This document shows positions 1 through 15,486 of a stretch of DNA of 64,000 bases, in pieces. The position numbers were made by a program, and so were the translations under genes. Under the pieces are notes generated by a model. It had not been told where the DNA came from and searched no databases. It saw only the letters and a program-made list of their open reading frames with translations. Numbering within the stretch: the stretch's first letter is position 1; each line of letters starts with the position of its first letter. This DNA is from Allodiplogaster sudhausi (taxonomy: Eukaryota > Nematoda > Chromadorea > Rhabditida > Diplogasteridae), in assembly GCA_945643635.1 (NCBI GenBank), contig CALZFC010000112.1, positions 256,001-320,000 on the forward strand. Reading direction: 5' to 3'.

Positions 1-4984
<4,984 letters not shown>

Positions 4985-5600
4985 AGCCCCCCCCCCCATC
5001 TACTCCTGCAGTTCAGGTAGCATCCCATGACCCGATCTCTGCTTCTCTGCCCCACCCCTGTCTCTGACTATCTGCTGTCAGACCGCCACATCTGTCTACT
5101 TTTACACGTCTACTCTGGGATAATGTAATTCTCACATCTCGGCCTCCCCTGTTTACTACTGTATTCTCTCAATTCCCTTTTCTTTTTCTCTTTCCCTCTT
5201 AGTTTAAACGTCAATTTGAATATTGGTTGAAACAGAATGCCCATTCATCGCCTGATGATATTTATATCTTGTTCTTGTTTAATATCTCCTTTCCATGTTA
5301 CCCGCTATATATTCTGTTCGTTGTTTTGAACTTTGTGTTCATCTCGCGGTTAACCTATATTTTTGTGTGCAAAAGTTGTTAACTAAATGCAAACTGTGTT
5401 GTGTTTTCTCCGTCTCCTCTGTGAGTGTATATTTTGCTTCACTTTATTCTTCTTTTATTAGTGTTGTTGACTTTTAAGGATACTCATATAAGGCAACAGA
5501 CTGTTCCTTCTTTTTAGCTGGAACTCCCGTTGTTTTGTAGACTTTGTAGACGTCAATAAAGAGAATGACAACGAGTTGATTGTTATTCTTCATGGTGGTT
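4985..5600 (+). terminator. Prp8 3' UTR with AATAAA at 5555-5560
   Basis: A C-run follows the stop codon, then pyrimidine-rich unique sequence. The hexamer AATAAA at 5555-5560 is the only strong plus-strand polyadenylation signal between the stop and the retroelement. A GT-rich stretch (GTTGATTGTTATTC, TGGTTTGTG) follows 15-45 bases downstream, as expected for a cleavage site near 5575. It implies a 3' UTR of about 590 nt. Confidence 0.7.
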
Positions 5601-5908
5601 TGTGCAGGAAAGTTCCAGTGCTCGGGCATGAATCGGGACTGGAGGGACCTTGAAAGTTCGAAGGGAGAGGGGGCAGAAGCAGTGTTCTCAGAAACCCTTA
5701 TAATTCCGGGGCGCCGTGCTCGGTGTCTGAAATAGCTGGGAAATAAGACCTAAACCAAAAAAGGGCTCACATGAATGTTCTGGAAAAACTTGTAGTGGGG
5801 TTTTTCCGGAATGTTTTGGGAAGTTTCCCGGTTCCGAAGGCTGAAGGCGGGCAACAGTCGAATGTGAGCCACGCGTCCGGTGCACGATATGTGGAGACCG
5901 CAGATATG
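5601..5908. other. Intergenic spacer between Prp8 and the DIRS element
   Basis: Unique-looking sequence with no supported gene. Open frames here (for example 5771-5962 on plus) show no family resemblance and run across the retroelement boundary, so they are not annotated. Confidence 0.6.
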
Positions 5909-6120
5909 TTATATTCCATTGTTCATAACAATCAAATGGCTTTGTCGACGTGGTCGGCCTGATCACACGAAAGATCAAACAGCAAAAAAATGATCTATTG
6001 CTAGCAGCAAACATTTTGAACTCTCGCTGTCGTCCGAATGAGGTTGAGCAGGCGGGAGTTTGTCCGTTTGATCTACAGAAAGAAACGTGGTGTCTTGACA
6101 CCACCATACCCTCAGTGTTC
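5909..6120 (+). repeat. Left inverted terminal repeat of the DIRS element
   Basis: The inner roughly 195 bp is nearly identical to the reverse complement of 10569-10770. Inside is a perfect hairpin, GTGGTGTC-TT-GACACCAC, at about 6087-6104, also present in the right copy. The outermost bases (TTATATTCC...) are not shared with the right repeat but are complementary to the first part of the internal complementary region. Confidence 0.92.
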
Positions 6121-6305
6121 TTCGTGTGCTCGGCCTGAGCTACTTGATACACTCCCTCTCCAAGAACCCAGTATTCTTGTAGAGAAGAGGAGACCCAGTT
6201 CTCCTTTCCTTTCTTATACATGTTCTCTAGTAACAAGTATTGCGTCACCTTGAACCATTCAATGATTCTGTGTTGTGACTCCGCTTTCTTCCTCCGTTTT
6301 TCAGG

Positions 6306-9300
6306 ATGGACGATGAATTCGGACAAGAGCCTCCTCCTTCAAAGGAACCTCCAACATCTCTCGTGGACTACGACGATGATCTCTTAGAGGAAGAGGAAGA
6401 GGTTGAAGGAGAAGAAGAAGAGGAATACGAGGAGGAGCCTCCGCCTCCTTCCGAGAGAAGGAGTATTCTTTCGAGAAGAATACCCAAGATCTCTTCATTC
6501 TCTGATGCAGGTTAACCTTCATTACTTTTGAGAGTTGGTAACCTAACTTGATCTACATTAACACTTCATTTACAGTCTCGGAGCTGCCACCAGCGCCAGA
6601 AGTCGTAGACAAGGAAAGAAGGTCACGAGTCAAGATTCCGGAGACGGAACTGGAGGAGTTCGAGGGAGCGGTCGCGGGTTCTTTTGTGCCGGCCTCTGAG
6701 AGGGATGCACTCTTCGGCAGTTCCCCTCTTCTCTGCACTCCCCTTTCTCTGGCCCCGGCAATCGACGATGAATGGAAGACAGGTTAACATCGTTTGTAAC
6801 ATAGTTCTGTTTTCACAATATGACAGAGTTTAATTACTACTGTTAATCGAAAGATCATCATGTTTTCTCATATTTTAGGAATGGGATATCGCCTCCCTCT
6901 GGGTGAGCCGCGTCTGTTCTCCCTGCACGAACTGACCGCGAACATGATGAACGCCACCGTCTTCGCTACATCGGCGATTAAGAAGAGCGACGTTGGCGCA
7001 GCAGTTGGATATCTTCGACTGGCGGGCCGTTTCTCTTCAATTCTGATGCAGGATATCACTGCACTCAGACGAGAGCGCGCACTTCGGTAATCAAGTTTTA
7101 TTGACAATATATTTGCTTGTCCTTTTCATTGTCAATTTACTTACTTATCGAAGAAGTGAAAAAATTTCAATTTTTCAGTTCTCTTCACATCGATCCACGC
7201 ACGGCCCTCCCACAGTATCGAGCGGCGCCGACTGAGACTCTTCAACGGACAACTCCTGGACGAGCGGCAAATACTTCTATCAGGCAAGAATCTTTCAATT
7301 CAACCCGAATAGATATAAATTCTGGGAATCTAAACCTGTCTGCATGGGCTAGTATCACTTCGGATAATGTGGTCCTAGAAGCAGTTAGGGGTTACCGGCT
7401 ACCTTTTGCGCGTAAAGTTCCAAGTTGCCATGCTGATAATTGGCCATCTCGAATCCAATCAGCTTCCACAACCGCTTCCCTCCTTCTAGAGGTTCAGGCT
7501 TTACTTGCTAAGGGTGCAATTGAAGTGACTCAGGATACTTCCAGGGTCTGGGTGTCTTCAATTTTTGTAATTCCAAAAAGGGATGGTGGTAAGCGCACAA
7601 GAATAAATCTCAGCCCACTTAACCGTTATATGCTTTGCAAACATTTCAAAATGGAACGCATTGACATGGTTCGTGAAATTGTTGAGAGGGATTTTGTTTG
7701 CGCGAAATTGGATCTTAAGGATGCTTACCATAGTATTCCGATTCATCCGGACCATCGAACATTCCTCTGCTTCCGAGTAGATAACATCCTGTACCACTAT
7801 CGTGTCCTCCCATTCGGACTTTGCACAGCCCCTTGGATATATACCAAGGTAATGCGACCGGTAGTTGAGCGAATCCGCTCATGGGGTATTCGTTGTGTTA
7901 TCTATCTTGATGACCTGTTTCTGACAGCCGAGTCAGAAGAGATTCTGACAAGTCATCTTGAGCGTGTGATTTCTTTGATAGAATCCCTCGGTTTGCAGGT
8001 AAATTATGAGAACTCTTCTCTCACTCCCCAGAAGAAAATTGAATTTCTTGGAATAGGCATTGATACCCGGGAAATGGTATTCTTTATTCCCACTCCTAAG
8101 ATCGGTCGTATGAAAACTCATGCTGCATCCATGAAGTTGAAAGGCAGGGTCAAGGGCAGGGAACTAGCAGAATTTCTGGGGAGAGCTAATTCTCTAGCAA
8201 TCGCATCTCGCGCTTCAATTCTTTTCTCTCGCAACCTGCAAAGGCAGTTAGCATCTCTGATCCGCAATCAGTCCTATGAATCGGTACTGGAATTGTCTGC
8301 ACATTCACTACAGGATCTATCCTGGTGGTGCGATACAGCAACCGAATTCAGCAAGGAATGTATAATGATCCCCGGGCCTTCGATTATCCTTACTACGGAT
8401 GCATCGGGTGACGGTTGGGGAGCGGTTTGCTGTGGTATCAGCACAGGGGGGCGCTGGAGAGAAGATGAAATCAGTAAGCACATTAACGAGAAGGAACTTT
8501 TGGCATGTTGGCTGGGTATTAAGGCTTTCGCATCTCAGCTGCAGAATAAAGTGGTCACATTACAAATGGACAATACCACCGCCATTTCTTACATCAAAAA
8601 GATGGGTGGCACTCGTTCCTTCTTTCTACTGGAGCTTACAAAAGAGATATGGGTATGGGCGTGGAACAACAACACTCGATTGGTGGCCACACACATTCCA
8701 GGAAGATTGAATCATGAAGCAGACTTTGAGTCCCGTCAATTCAGAGGAGAATGGTCGTTAGATCCGAACATCTGCAACCATCTTTTTTCTGTGTATGGAG
8801 AACCCATGATTGATCTCTTTGCTAGCCGCATAAATTCACGCTGCGCAGCATTCTTTTCCTGGAAGCCAGACCCTGAAGCTCTTGCAGTATTCGCACAGAA
8901 TTGGAAAGGGCTAGAAGCTTACGCCTTTCCGCCCTTCAATCTGGTTGCGCGAACTATTCGGAAGGCAATGACTGATGGAGTTCAATCCTTGTTACTTGTA
9001 GCTCCAGACTGGGGTTCACAAGCATACATGACACTCATTCCAGTCAGAACATGGCAGTCATCTACACTGATTGATCTGCAGAGAGAGCCTCCCAGTCTGA
9101 GCAATGTGGTGGGAATGCCCCACCCGTGCCTGTCTACTCCCCCCACTCGAGCATGGAAAATCTTTCCGGTCAGTGGGTGAACTCAGGCATTTCAGAGACA
9201 GCAGCTGCTTACTTGTTAGATTCTTGGGCCCCATCAACTAGGAAACAATACGATTCTGCTCTGAGAAAATGGGACATTTTTTGTACTACCCAGGGATTTC

Positions 9301-10526
9301 CTCAGATTCCCACCCAAGCCTCCCTGCTCAATTATTTGTCAGATCTCAAGGAAAAGGGAGCGGCATATAGTACGGTAGCAGTACATAAGGCATCAATCGT
9401 GTCTTACTTCACTGCTGCGGGTTCACAATTAGACTTTCCGCTGATTGATCGATTCATGAAGGGAGTCTTCCGCGCAGCTCCTCCCATGCCAAGATACTCT
9501 TCCTCATGGGATGTTGGCAAAGTACTTGATACTATTGCTTCTTGGGGCGCGTCATCGAATCTGTCGCTGAAATCTCTTACTTGGAAAACAGCTATGCTCC
9601 TTGCTCTAGCGTCACCAAAACGCGTCTCGGAATTAGCTAGTCTTAAACTTTCCAACTTACAACGTAAAGATGATCAGTGGACTTTCCATTTGGGTATGAC
9701 AAAGAATATGAGAATGGGTACTTCGGCACATTCTGCTTCATACTTCCGCTTCACGGAAACAATCTTATGCCCAATCGCAACGCTTGAATGTTATTTGGAA
9801 CAAACAACGTTGCCAGAGAGAGCAGATGAAGTTCTTGTATCACACCAATCACCGCACCATCGGGTCACCCCTCAGACTGTAGCGCGTTGGATTAAGGGTG
9901 TTCTCTCTCTTTGTGGATATGATTCGTACGGGGCACACTCGACTAGAGCAGCGTCGACAACACTTGCTAGACTGACTGGTATCTCCTCTAAACAGATCCT
10001 TGAGGCTGCTAATTGGGCACCCAATGGAAGCACCTTCGAAAGGTTTTATTATAAAGGGCACAACCAACTTGATAACGCCTTCCAGTCGGTAGTGTTTAGT
10101 TCAAGATATTGCTTTGAACTAGCCATTTGATTGTTATGAACAATGGAATATAATGTGATATTTTGCTAGACAACAACAGTTGTTGAAGTAAAATATTTAT
10201 TATATATCATTGTGAATAACAATCAATGCCCTCCCTTCCCTCCCTATGTGTCAGAAGTGTCCTTCTCACATCTTGACCTTGTTCTAAACTTGGCTACTTG
10301 CAGGACCGCCCCATCGAAGGCATCCACTTCCGGAGGGAACCCACAGAAGCCGCCAGAACGACGCCAGGCAGTCGCCAGTCGTGGCCAGGCATCATCAACA
10401 GGAGGAACGAGAGTCCAGAGGGTGAAGCCCACTCGACCGACATTTAAGAAGAAGAATTTCTTCCTGTTCCCGATCCTGTTCTTTTTTATCATTGTTGTTA
10501 CAAATGATAAAGATAAAGTTTGTTAA
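6306..10526 (+). CDS. Gag-like protein of the DIRS element, spliced model (315 aa)
   Basis: Proposed exons are 6306-6510, 6576-6782, 6879-7086, 7179-7283 and 10304-10526, totalling 948 nt in one frame. The first three introns are 65, 96 and 92 nt with GT-AG ends (GTTAAC...TTTACAG, GTTAAC...TATTTTAG, GTAATC...TTTTTCAG). The fourth is a GC-AG intron of 3020 nt, CAG|GCAAGA to CTACTTGCAG. The N-terminus is acidic (long Asp/Glu runs, residues about 20-45). The middle is a mixed domain (GMGYRLPLGEPRLFSLHEL onward). The optional last exon is basic (PERRQAVASRGQ, RVQRVKPTRPTFKKK), as in a nucleic-acid-binding gag tail, followed by a hydrophobic end. If the fourth intron is retained, exon 4 reads in frame into RT. 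The start ATG follows TTTTTCAGG, itself a good splice acceptor. The first three introns are well supported; the last is inference. Confidence 0.65.
7179..9180 (+). CDS. Reverse transcriptase-RNase H of the DIRS element
   Basis: Copies element RNA into DNA. RT motifs are clear: KLDLKDAYHSIPIHPDHR (palm motif A), LPFGLCTAPWIYTKVM, and the catalytic YLDD at 7903-7914. RNase H follows with DASGDGWGA (first Asp codon 8398-8400), the Glu of NEKELLACW, MDNTTAISY, and the HIPGRLNHEAD region. The C-terminal segment (DLFASRINSRC, YAFPPFNLVARTIRKA) is characteristic of DIRS and related elements. The frame is open from inside gag intron 3. An ATG at 7117 exists but lies in that intron, so I start the feature at exon 4 (7179) and expect expression as a Gag-RT fusion of 873 residues after removal of the first three introns. 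It overlaps the recombinase frame by up to 55 nt. Confidence 0.92.
9126..10130 (+). CDS. Tyrosine recombinase of the DIRS element
   Basis: Integrates the circular DNA form of the element. The product is 334 residues from the first ATG. Catalytic residues of the tyrosine recombinase family are visible: Arg166 (SPKRVSELASLKL), His271 and Arg274 (GAHSTRAAS), Trp297 in the second His/Trp position (AANWAPNGSTF) and nucleophile Tyr308 or Tyr309 (ERFYYKG). The N-terminal SAM-like core-binding domain spans about residues 23-115 (SWAPSTRKQYDSALRKWDIF). It lies in the -1 frame relative to RT and overlaps its last 55 nt; a second ATG at 9153 is an alternative start. Its stop codon is inside the internal complementary region. 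No frameshift or missing catalytic residue was seen. Confidence 0.93.
   Translation: MPVYSPHSSMENLSGQWVNSGISETAAAYLLDSWAPSTRKQYDSALRKWDIFCTTQGFPQIPTQASLLNYLSDLKEKGAAYSTVAVHKASIVSYFTAAGSQLDFPLIDRFMKGVFRAAPPMPRYSSSWDVGKVLDTIASWGASSNLSLKSLTWKTAMLLALASPKRVSELASLKLSNLQRKDDQWTFHLGMTKNMRMGTSAHSASYFRFTETILCPIATLECYLEQTTLPERADEVLVSHQSPHHRVTPQTVARWIKGVLSLCGYDSYGAHSTRAASTTLARLTGISSKQILEAANWAPNGSTFERFYYKGHNQLDNAFQSVVFSSRYCFELAI
10122..10226 (+). repeat. Internal complementary region (ICR) of the DIRS element
   Basis: Bases 10122-10153 are complementary to the left terminus (5909-5940) and 10152-10226 to the right terminus (10755-10829), the two joining at AA 10152-10153. This is the template that lets DIRS elements complete both ends and form a circle. 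Three short dyads lie inside: ATTGTT-ATG-AACAAT, CAACAAC-A-GTTGTTG and ATTGT-GAATA-ACAAT, plausible recombinase-binding sites (inference). The recombinase stop codon, 10128-10130, lies within the ICR. Confidence 0.9.
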
Positions 10527-10568
10527 CTTTCTTGCACTCTCTCGCACACTCGTACTCTCGCACACTGC

Positions 10569-10829
10569 GAACACTGAGGGTATGGTGGTGTCAAGACACC
10601 ACGTTTCTTTTTGTAGATCAAACGGACAAACTCCCGCCTGCTCAACCGCATTCGGACGACAGCGAGAGTTCAAAATGTTTGCTGCTAGCAATAGATCTTT
10701 TTTTTTGTTGTTTGATCTTTCGTGTGATCAGGCCGACCACGTCGACAAAGCCATTTGATTGTTATTCACAATGATATATAATAAATATTTTACTTCAGCA
10801 ACTGTTGTTGTCTAGCAAAATATCACATT
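10569..10829 (-). repeat. Right inverted terminal repeat of the DIRS element
   Basis: Reverse complement of the left repeat, with an outer extension of about 60 bp (through ...AATATCACATT) absent from the left end. That extension is complementary to 10152-10226 in the internal complementary region. Unequal left and right repeats are typical of DIRS elements. Confidence 0.92.
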
Positions 10830-11627
10830 TTGGGTCACAAGACATTGTATGACCGAGCGCACAGTATCCAGCGCGACCTGTATCATATGTATTTTAAATG
10901 CTTTTCGGCAATTTGGGATTTATTTTCTTGAAAATCTGTGAAAATAAATAGAAGACGTCCCAAAGTATTGGGCTATGTTCTATCTTGCATACCTGTGCAA
11001 CGACGTCATTAGAAACATCTGCGGTCTCTACCTGTAGTCAGGTTAATATCTACTGTCTATCCAATTCGAATGTTCATGCAACACTTCTTCGTCATTTTCA
11101 AACCTTTCTTATCGTCTTTCTTAAATTTTAATATGTAAATTAACCCTTCATCTAGTTCCGAACTATCGCAAAATTCTTTGTGGCAATGTGCTTCGCAATG
11201 AACACAGTGTCAACTTTTTAGAGATACGATTTATCATTCACAAGAGATTTATCATTAAGCTGAATTCCTAAATACAAACAGTTCCGGTTTTACTTAATTT
11301 AGTCGATGTTTTTTTTAACAATTGTGTCATTGCTGGTTATTATTAAAACAGTAAAGACTATGTCCATGATCATTTAAAAAGGGTAAAACATGGCTTTTTA
11401 AGACTAAAAGCACTCATAAAGCTCAAACGTGATCTATTACAACGACTTCTACAATTGCTTACAATCATGAACCCGCAGAGAATGAGATAAAAACTAGGTA
11501 TATAGCGCACCCATGGGCTCTCAATCAAGAAGGGGAATATGGGAAAATAAGGTATAGCAAGGGGTACCCAACAGGGTACCTAAGGGCAATTAAGGGACTT
11601 AGGGGAACTCGCGATCAATAAGGGTAC
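10830..11627. other. Intergenic spacer, 3' flank of the zinc-finger gene
   Basis: AT-rich unique sequence with no supported gene. It must hold the polyadenylation site of the minus-strand zinc-finger gene; no single convincing signal was chosen. A 10-base match, CTGCGGTCTC near 11021, is inverted relative to sequence left of the DIRS element (about 5894-5903) and may be chance. Confidence 0.5.
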
Positions 11628-12095
11628 CTAGGGTTCATCGAATATCTCAGTCTTCACTTGCCAGGTTTCGTTTTCTTGGTCATCAACAGCACTTGTCGAC
11701 GGCTTCGGTGCTACATTAAATAAATAGGAAAAATATGGAAGCACATCCTTCAAATACTATAAATGTAACATTTTAATTGTGAAGACTATTTCAACACATT
11801 GCGGAGAATGACCAACCATTCGCATCCCTCTTACAATTAGCACCAATCTTAATCTGTGTAGATAAGAACTGATCTACCAACCATCAAAAGCTCCTTCCTC
11901 GGTTGGCTCGTCCTTCTTCACGTCAAATTGGCACCTTCTCTTGTGGGCACTGAGACTCGAATGCCGTTTGAATTCTGCAAAATGCACAACAGTCATTCAC
12001 TTTTTTTCGATGCGAGCCTACCAGTTAACCAACTTTATTCTTTATTCCTTCCATGCATTCCCATTTCAATACTTGATAGCTCACTGCAATGATCG

Positions 12096-12126
<31 letters not shown>

Positions 12127-12128
12127 AA

Positions 12129-12173
<45 letters not shown>

Positions 12174-15100
12174 CTTTCACACACGCTTCACACTTGAGTC
12201 TGTTGGATGCAGTGTGAGTGAGCTCGTGAGTCTTGAGATCGTTCTTTCGCACGAATGCGCGTTCGCAGAGGAGACACACGAATCTGGTAGCAAACTCATA
12301 GAAAAAGTTAATCGGTAGCGACTACTCCCTGCTGAAATTGATTGTTTTAACTAAAAAAAACCATCACCTTATCATCATCGCTTAAATAGTGGGCACCTAC
12401 TAATATCATTAACATTTTTTTTTATAAAAGTGTAAATTTCATCATAATAATTCAATTATTAAAATATACTAATATGTTTTGAAAACAAAATTTAAAATTC
12501 AAATTTAAAAATAAAATCTACTTTGAAAAGCACTTTCTTGCATTAAGATGATATGCAAATTGAATTGTGAGGGTCGTTATAATAATACGGGCATCAAGAA
12601 ATATTCAATAGAAGAAAAAAAAGAAAAAAGAGGAATCTGGCTAATGAGATGGAAATACTGACGGTCTTTCCTTCGTGTGAACTGCTCGGACGTGTGCAGC
12701 CAGTGCCTCGAAGAAAGAACATTATTATGTATTTCTTATTCTTATGACATAATAAACTAAATATTATTATTTAAAAACTTTGAAGCCAAATTTATTTAAT
12801 ATAAATTAATGACTGTCACACGCACAAGAAAAGAATCATCTATTCTTGTCTTTTTTCTTCTTCCTTTTCCGATACTCAACATCTACGTGTACCGTAATCA
12901 TAAGAATATTGATGCCGCTTAACAGTAAGCAGAAGGCACGAGAACTTTCGTTTGATATGATTAAAAAGAAGCCGTGGACACTTTTCCTTGTTAAATGAAT
13001 AGAGGTGATTAATCTTACCTTGGAGCACTTGTACCCTGGATGGTGGCACCCCTCGAACTTGCACTTATGGATGAGACCGCCGTGGACGGAGAGGGAGTGG
13101 CGGCGGAGGCCGCCCCTGCGGCCGAAGCGAGCGCCGCACTCCGCGCAAATGTGGGGCTTCTCCTTCCTTGGAAAAGCAACTTTCATTGTAATCAGGACAA
13201 CTATTCTTCTGCAACCAACCGCCTCCTACTCTATTAATTTATTAATCAAATTTTATTGTTTATTTACTCACAAATCATATCTCACATTAGCTAAAGAAGT
13301 CACTTATCTAAGAGCCACTCTTACTCGGCGGATGCTGACTTTTGTTAAATACGTAACTAAGTACCTATTTTTATACAACGGGAAAGGAAGAAAAAGGCTA
13401 TATTTTTGAGTACTATTTCAGTCAAAAATCTAATCCCTCATAAAAGCATATTTCTGTTAAACTTGGCAAGTGATCATGAAGAAGAAGAAGAAAAATAAAT
13501 ACTAACTTGTGATGGATGGTAATATGCTCTTTCAGCTGCGCGTTCGTTGGGTATACCTAGATCATGCATTTTTCCTTTCTTCAGTTGTCATCCGACGGAG
13601 AAATAGTAGTCACAACATATGTGAAGTTAATTGTTGGGAAAGATTCCCTAGTAAATACTCACCGTATAGTTGAATTGTATGAAAAAAATGCACTACAGTA
13701 TATATATCGGCAAATAATAATAATACCGTACCTTGCTGCATTCTTCGCATTTCCAAATCTTGGTGGCCGTAACTAATTTCGAGTGCTTCGCAAGATCGTG
13801 GCGCTGGGCTTGATTCAGCGTCCTGAAGACCTTTAAAGAAACAAAAAACAATTTATATTTTTAAAAAAAATTGATTCTCGAATTTTAATTTAATATACAC
13901 TTGACCTGGTCACACTTGAGGCACTTGAAGCGTCGGCCGCTCTTGATCTGGAGCGTCCTCTCCTTCATGTGGTAGTGCATGATGTGATGCTGGACGTTCT
14001 GTTTCAGAGTGAAGCAACGGTCGCACTCGTCGCACACGAACTTCTTATCGCGGAACCGTTGGTAGCTTTAAAAAAAATGATCGCGGCGTTTTAATATGTA
14101 TTAGAATGGGAATGGGCTTTCCTTCACTCGTCAACAGAAATAATCTCTCCAAATTTTCTCTAGAATTCATAATAATACTTTTGCAAGTTTCCGGCCTTAA
14201 ATCAGACTTCATTTTAAAAGTAATAATTTAAAAATATATATTTTCTGACGGTTTCCGCTCGCCCACGACAAGAGGTGCGTGGCGGCTCTTCTCTTCCTCG
14301 CTCGGGATAACGATTTCCTGCGGCAAAGAAAAGAGCCTATAATAAGTTGATTGATTGATTAATTTATGTGATGATATAGCATATGAATAAAACATGGTAT
14401 ATAAGTTTACGTGGCCACGCTTATTTCTTCTTTCTTTTCATTCGATAAAATTACTGTGATAAAGTAATTGATTGTTTAATTTATTACGATAAAATTAATA
14501 ACAGGTCGTGGAAAAAGTGCGGCGCAAACTATTGGCCAGGTGAAACCCGTCATGGCCGGCGCCACGGGAACATTAATATTTGAAAAAAAAAAAGAAATAT
14601 CCACAGCTACCTCCAATTTGATATTATAAAAAAACACAAAGAAAGAAGAGGCTAAAACAGTTAACCTGGATGCTTCCGGATTGCATCGATTGGTAGAAGT
14701 CGAGCCACGACTGCGATGGGCCGACATCTTGAGTGAAGAAGTCGGTGAGAGAATCCTGCACAGACTCCCAGTCCGAGTTGCTCTTCTTGTCGTCGTCCTC
14801 ACGCGAGTCTACGCCTTCAAATATAATAAAACAACAAATTAAAGAAATGATAGATTTAAACGGAAAAACGGAAGATGGATTAATGTGTCGCTTAATAAGA
14901 AATAAAAATAAAGGAAAATAGCTAGTAACATGGTAAAACTGAAGCTCGATTAAGCCATGAGTATTGACATTCGGGTTAAACTTCGATTGCTTTTATATGA
15001 AGAAGGGATATTTAAAAATTCGTTCCAAACAAATATGAAGTTGTTACCAAAAAACAACCTTGCAGGCACGAGAAGAGCGAATCTTGCGATTCCGATGAAT

Positions 15101-15185
15101 GGACGAAGACCGGGAGCAGCGGATCGTCGGCGCGAGTGAGAGGGGAGTGGTGATATCCGGAGGAGATGTCCAGGAGATCATCCAT
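11628..15185 (-). CDS. Seven-finger C2H2 zinc-finger protein, 11 exons, 376 aa
   Basis: Likely sequence-specific DNA-binding regulator in the nucleus. Exons in transcription order: 15185-15059, 14814-14666, 14317-14250, 14065-13906, 13830-13732, 13556-13507, 13166-13019, 12706-12663, 12283-12174, 11974-11882, 11710-11628; total 1131 nt. Residues 1-115 are acidic and Ser-rich (DDLLDISSG, DWESVQDSLTDFF), resembling an activation region. Fingers begin at Cys126, 163, 196, 225, 253, 285 and 313. The fifth has C-X4-C spacing with HHPGYKCSKALAAH. The seventh ends in Cys (HKRRC), so it is C2HC. A linker TKERP precedes finger 6. The tail holds VKTE, a sumoylation consensus. The ATG at 15185 is preceded by in-frame stops. 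Exons of 44 and 50 nt split fingers. I cannot name an orthologue. Confidence 0.88.
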
Positions 15186-15486
15186 GAGAGCGAGAGAGCG
15201 AGTCGCCGCTCAGAGAACACGCTACTCTCACCTCTGAACATCCTCGCGCAGGCACTCCACATCTTTCGAAGCAACATCGAGCGAGAGCTCCGTTTGGCAA
15301 GTATCCAAATTCAAGCACTCCTCCTGGCAGGGATCCAAGCAAAGTCCGTCCGTGTCCTTTAAGTAACCTACAGCTTTTCTATTTTAAGGACAACGATGCG
15401 GCAAAGATTCCCCGGAAACTTTTTCCTCCTATTTTTAATGCTAAGTTCTTAAATTTCCTTCTATTATTAATGATAGAAACTAGTTA
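15186..15486 (-). promoter_or_regulatory. 5' leader and flank of the zinc-finger gene
   Basis: GC-richer than the surroundings. A Cys-rich open stretch (CLDPCQEECLNLDTC) in the same frame as the zinc-finger ATG occupies about 15231-15357, but it is closed by TGA and TAG codons before that ATG. It could be an upstream ORF, an alternative first exon or chance. No TATA box was identified. Confidence 0.4.

Larger units (their letters stand above)
5909..10829 (+). mobile_element. DIRS-type tyrosine-recombinase retrotransposon, apparently full length (about 4.9 kb)
   Basis: Hallmarks of the DIRS order are all present: inverted terminal repeats (5909-6120 and 10569-10829), an internal complementary region (10122-10226) matching the outer ends of both, gag-like, reverse transcriptase plus RNase H, and a tyrosine recombinase, with no integrase or aspartic protease. 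The ends were placed by comparing the genomic termini with the internal complementary region. The three share a TT at 5909-5910 and 10828-10829, with no target-site duplication, as expected for tyrosine-recombinase integration. The large pol and recombinase frames have no stops, so the copy is young and possibly active. No methyltransferase domain, which some DIRS elements carry, was seen. It sits in the convergent intergenic space between Prp8 and the zinc-finger gene. Confidence 0.93.

Noticed and set aside
5688..6326. 212-codon minus frame across the left end of the DIRS element
   Set aside because: It runs from flanking DNA through the inverted terminal repeat and lies antisense to the element; no homology.
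9849..10067. Antisense frames within the recombinase and RT genes
   Set aside because: Shadow frames of well-supported coding sequence.
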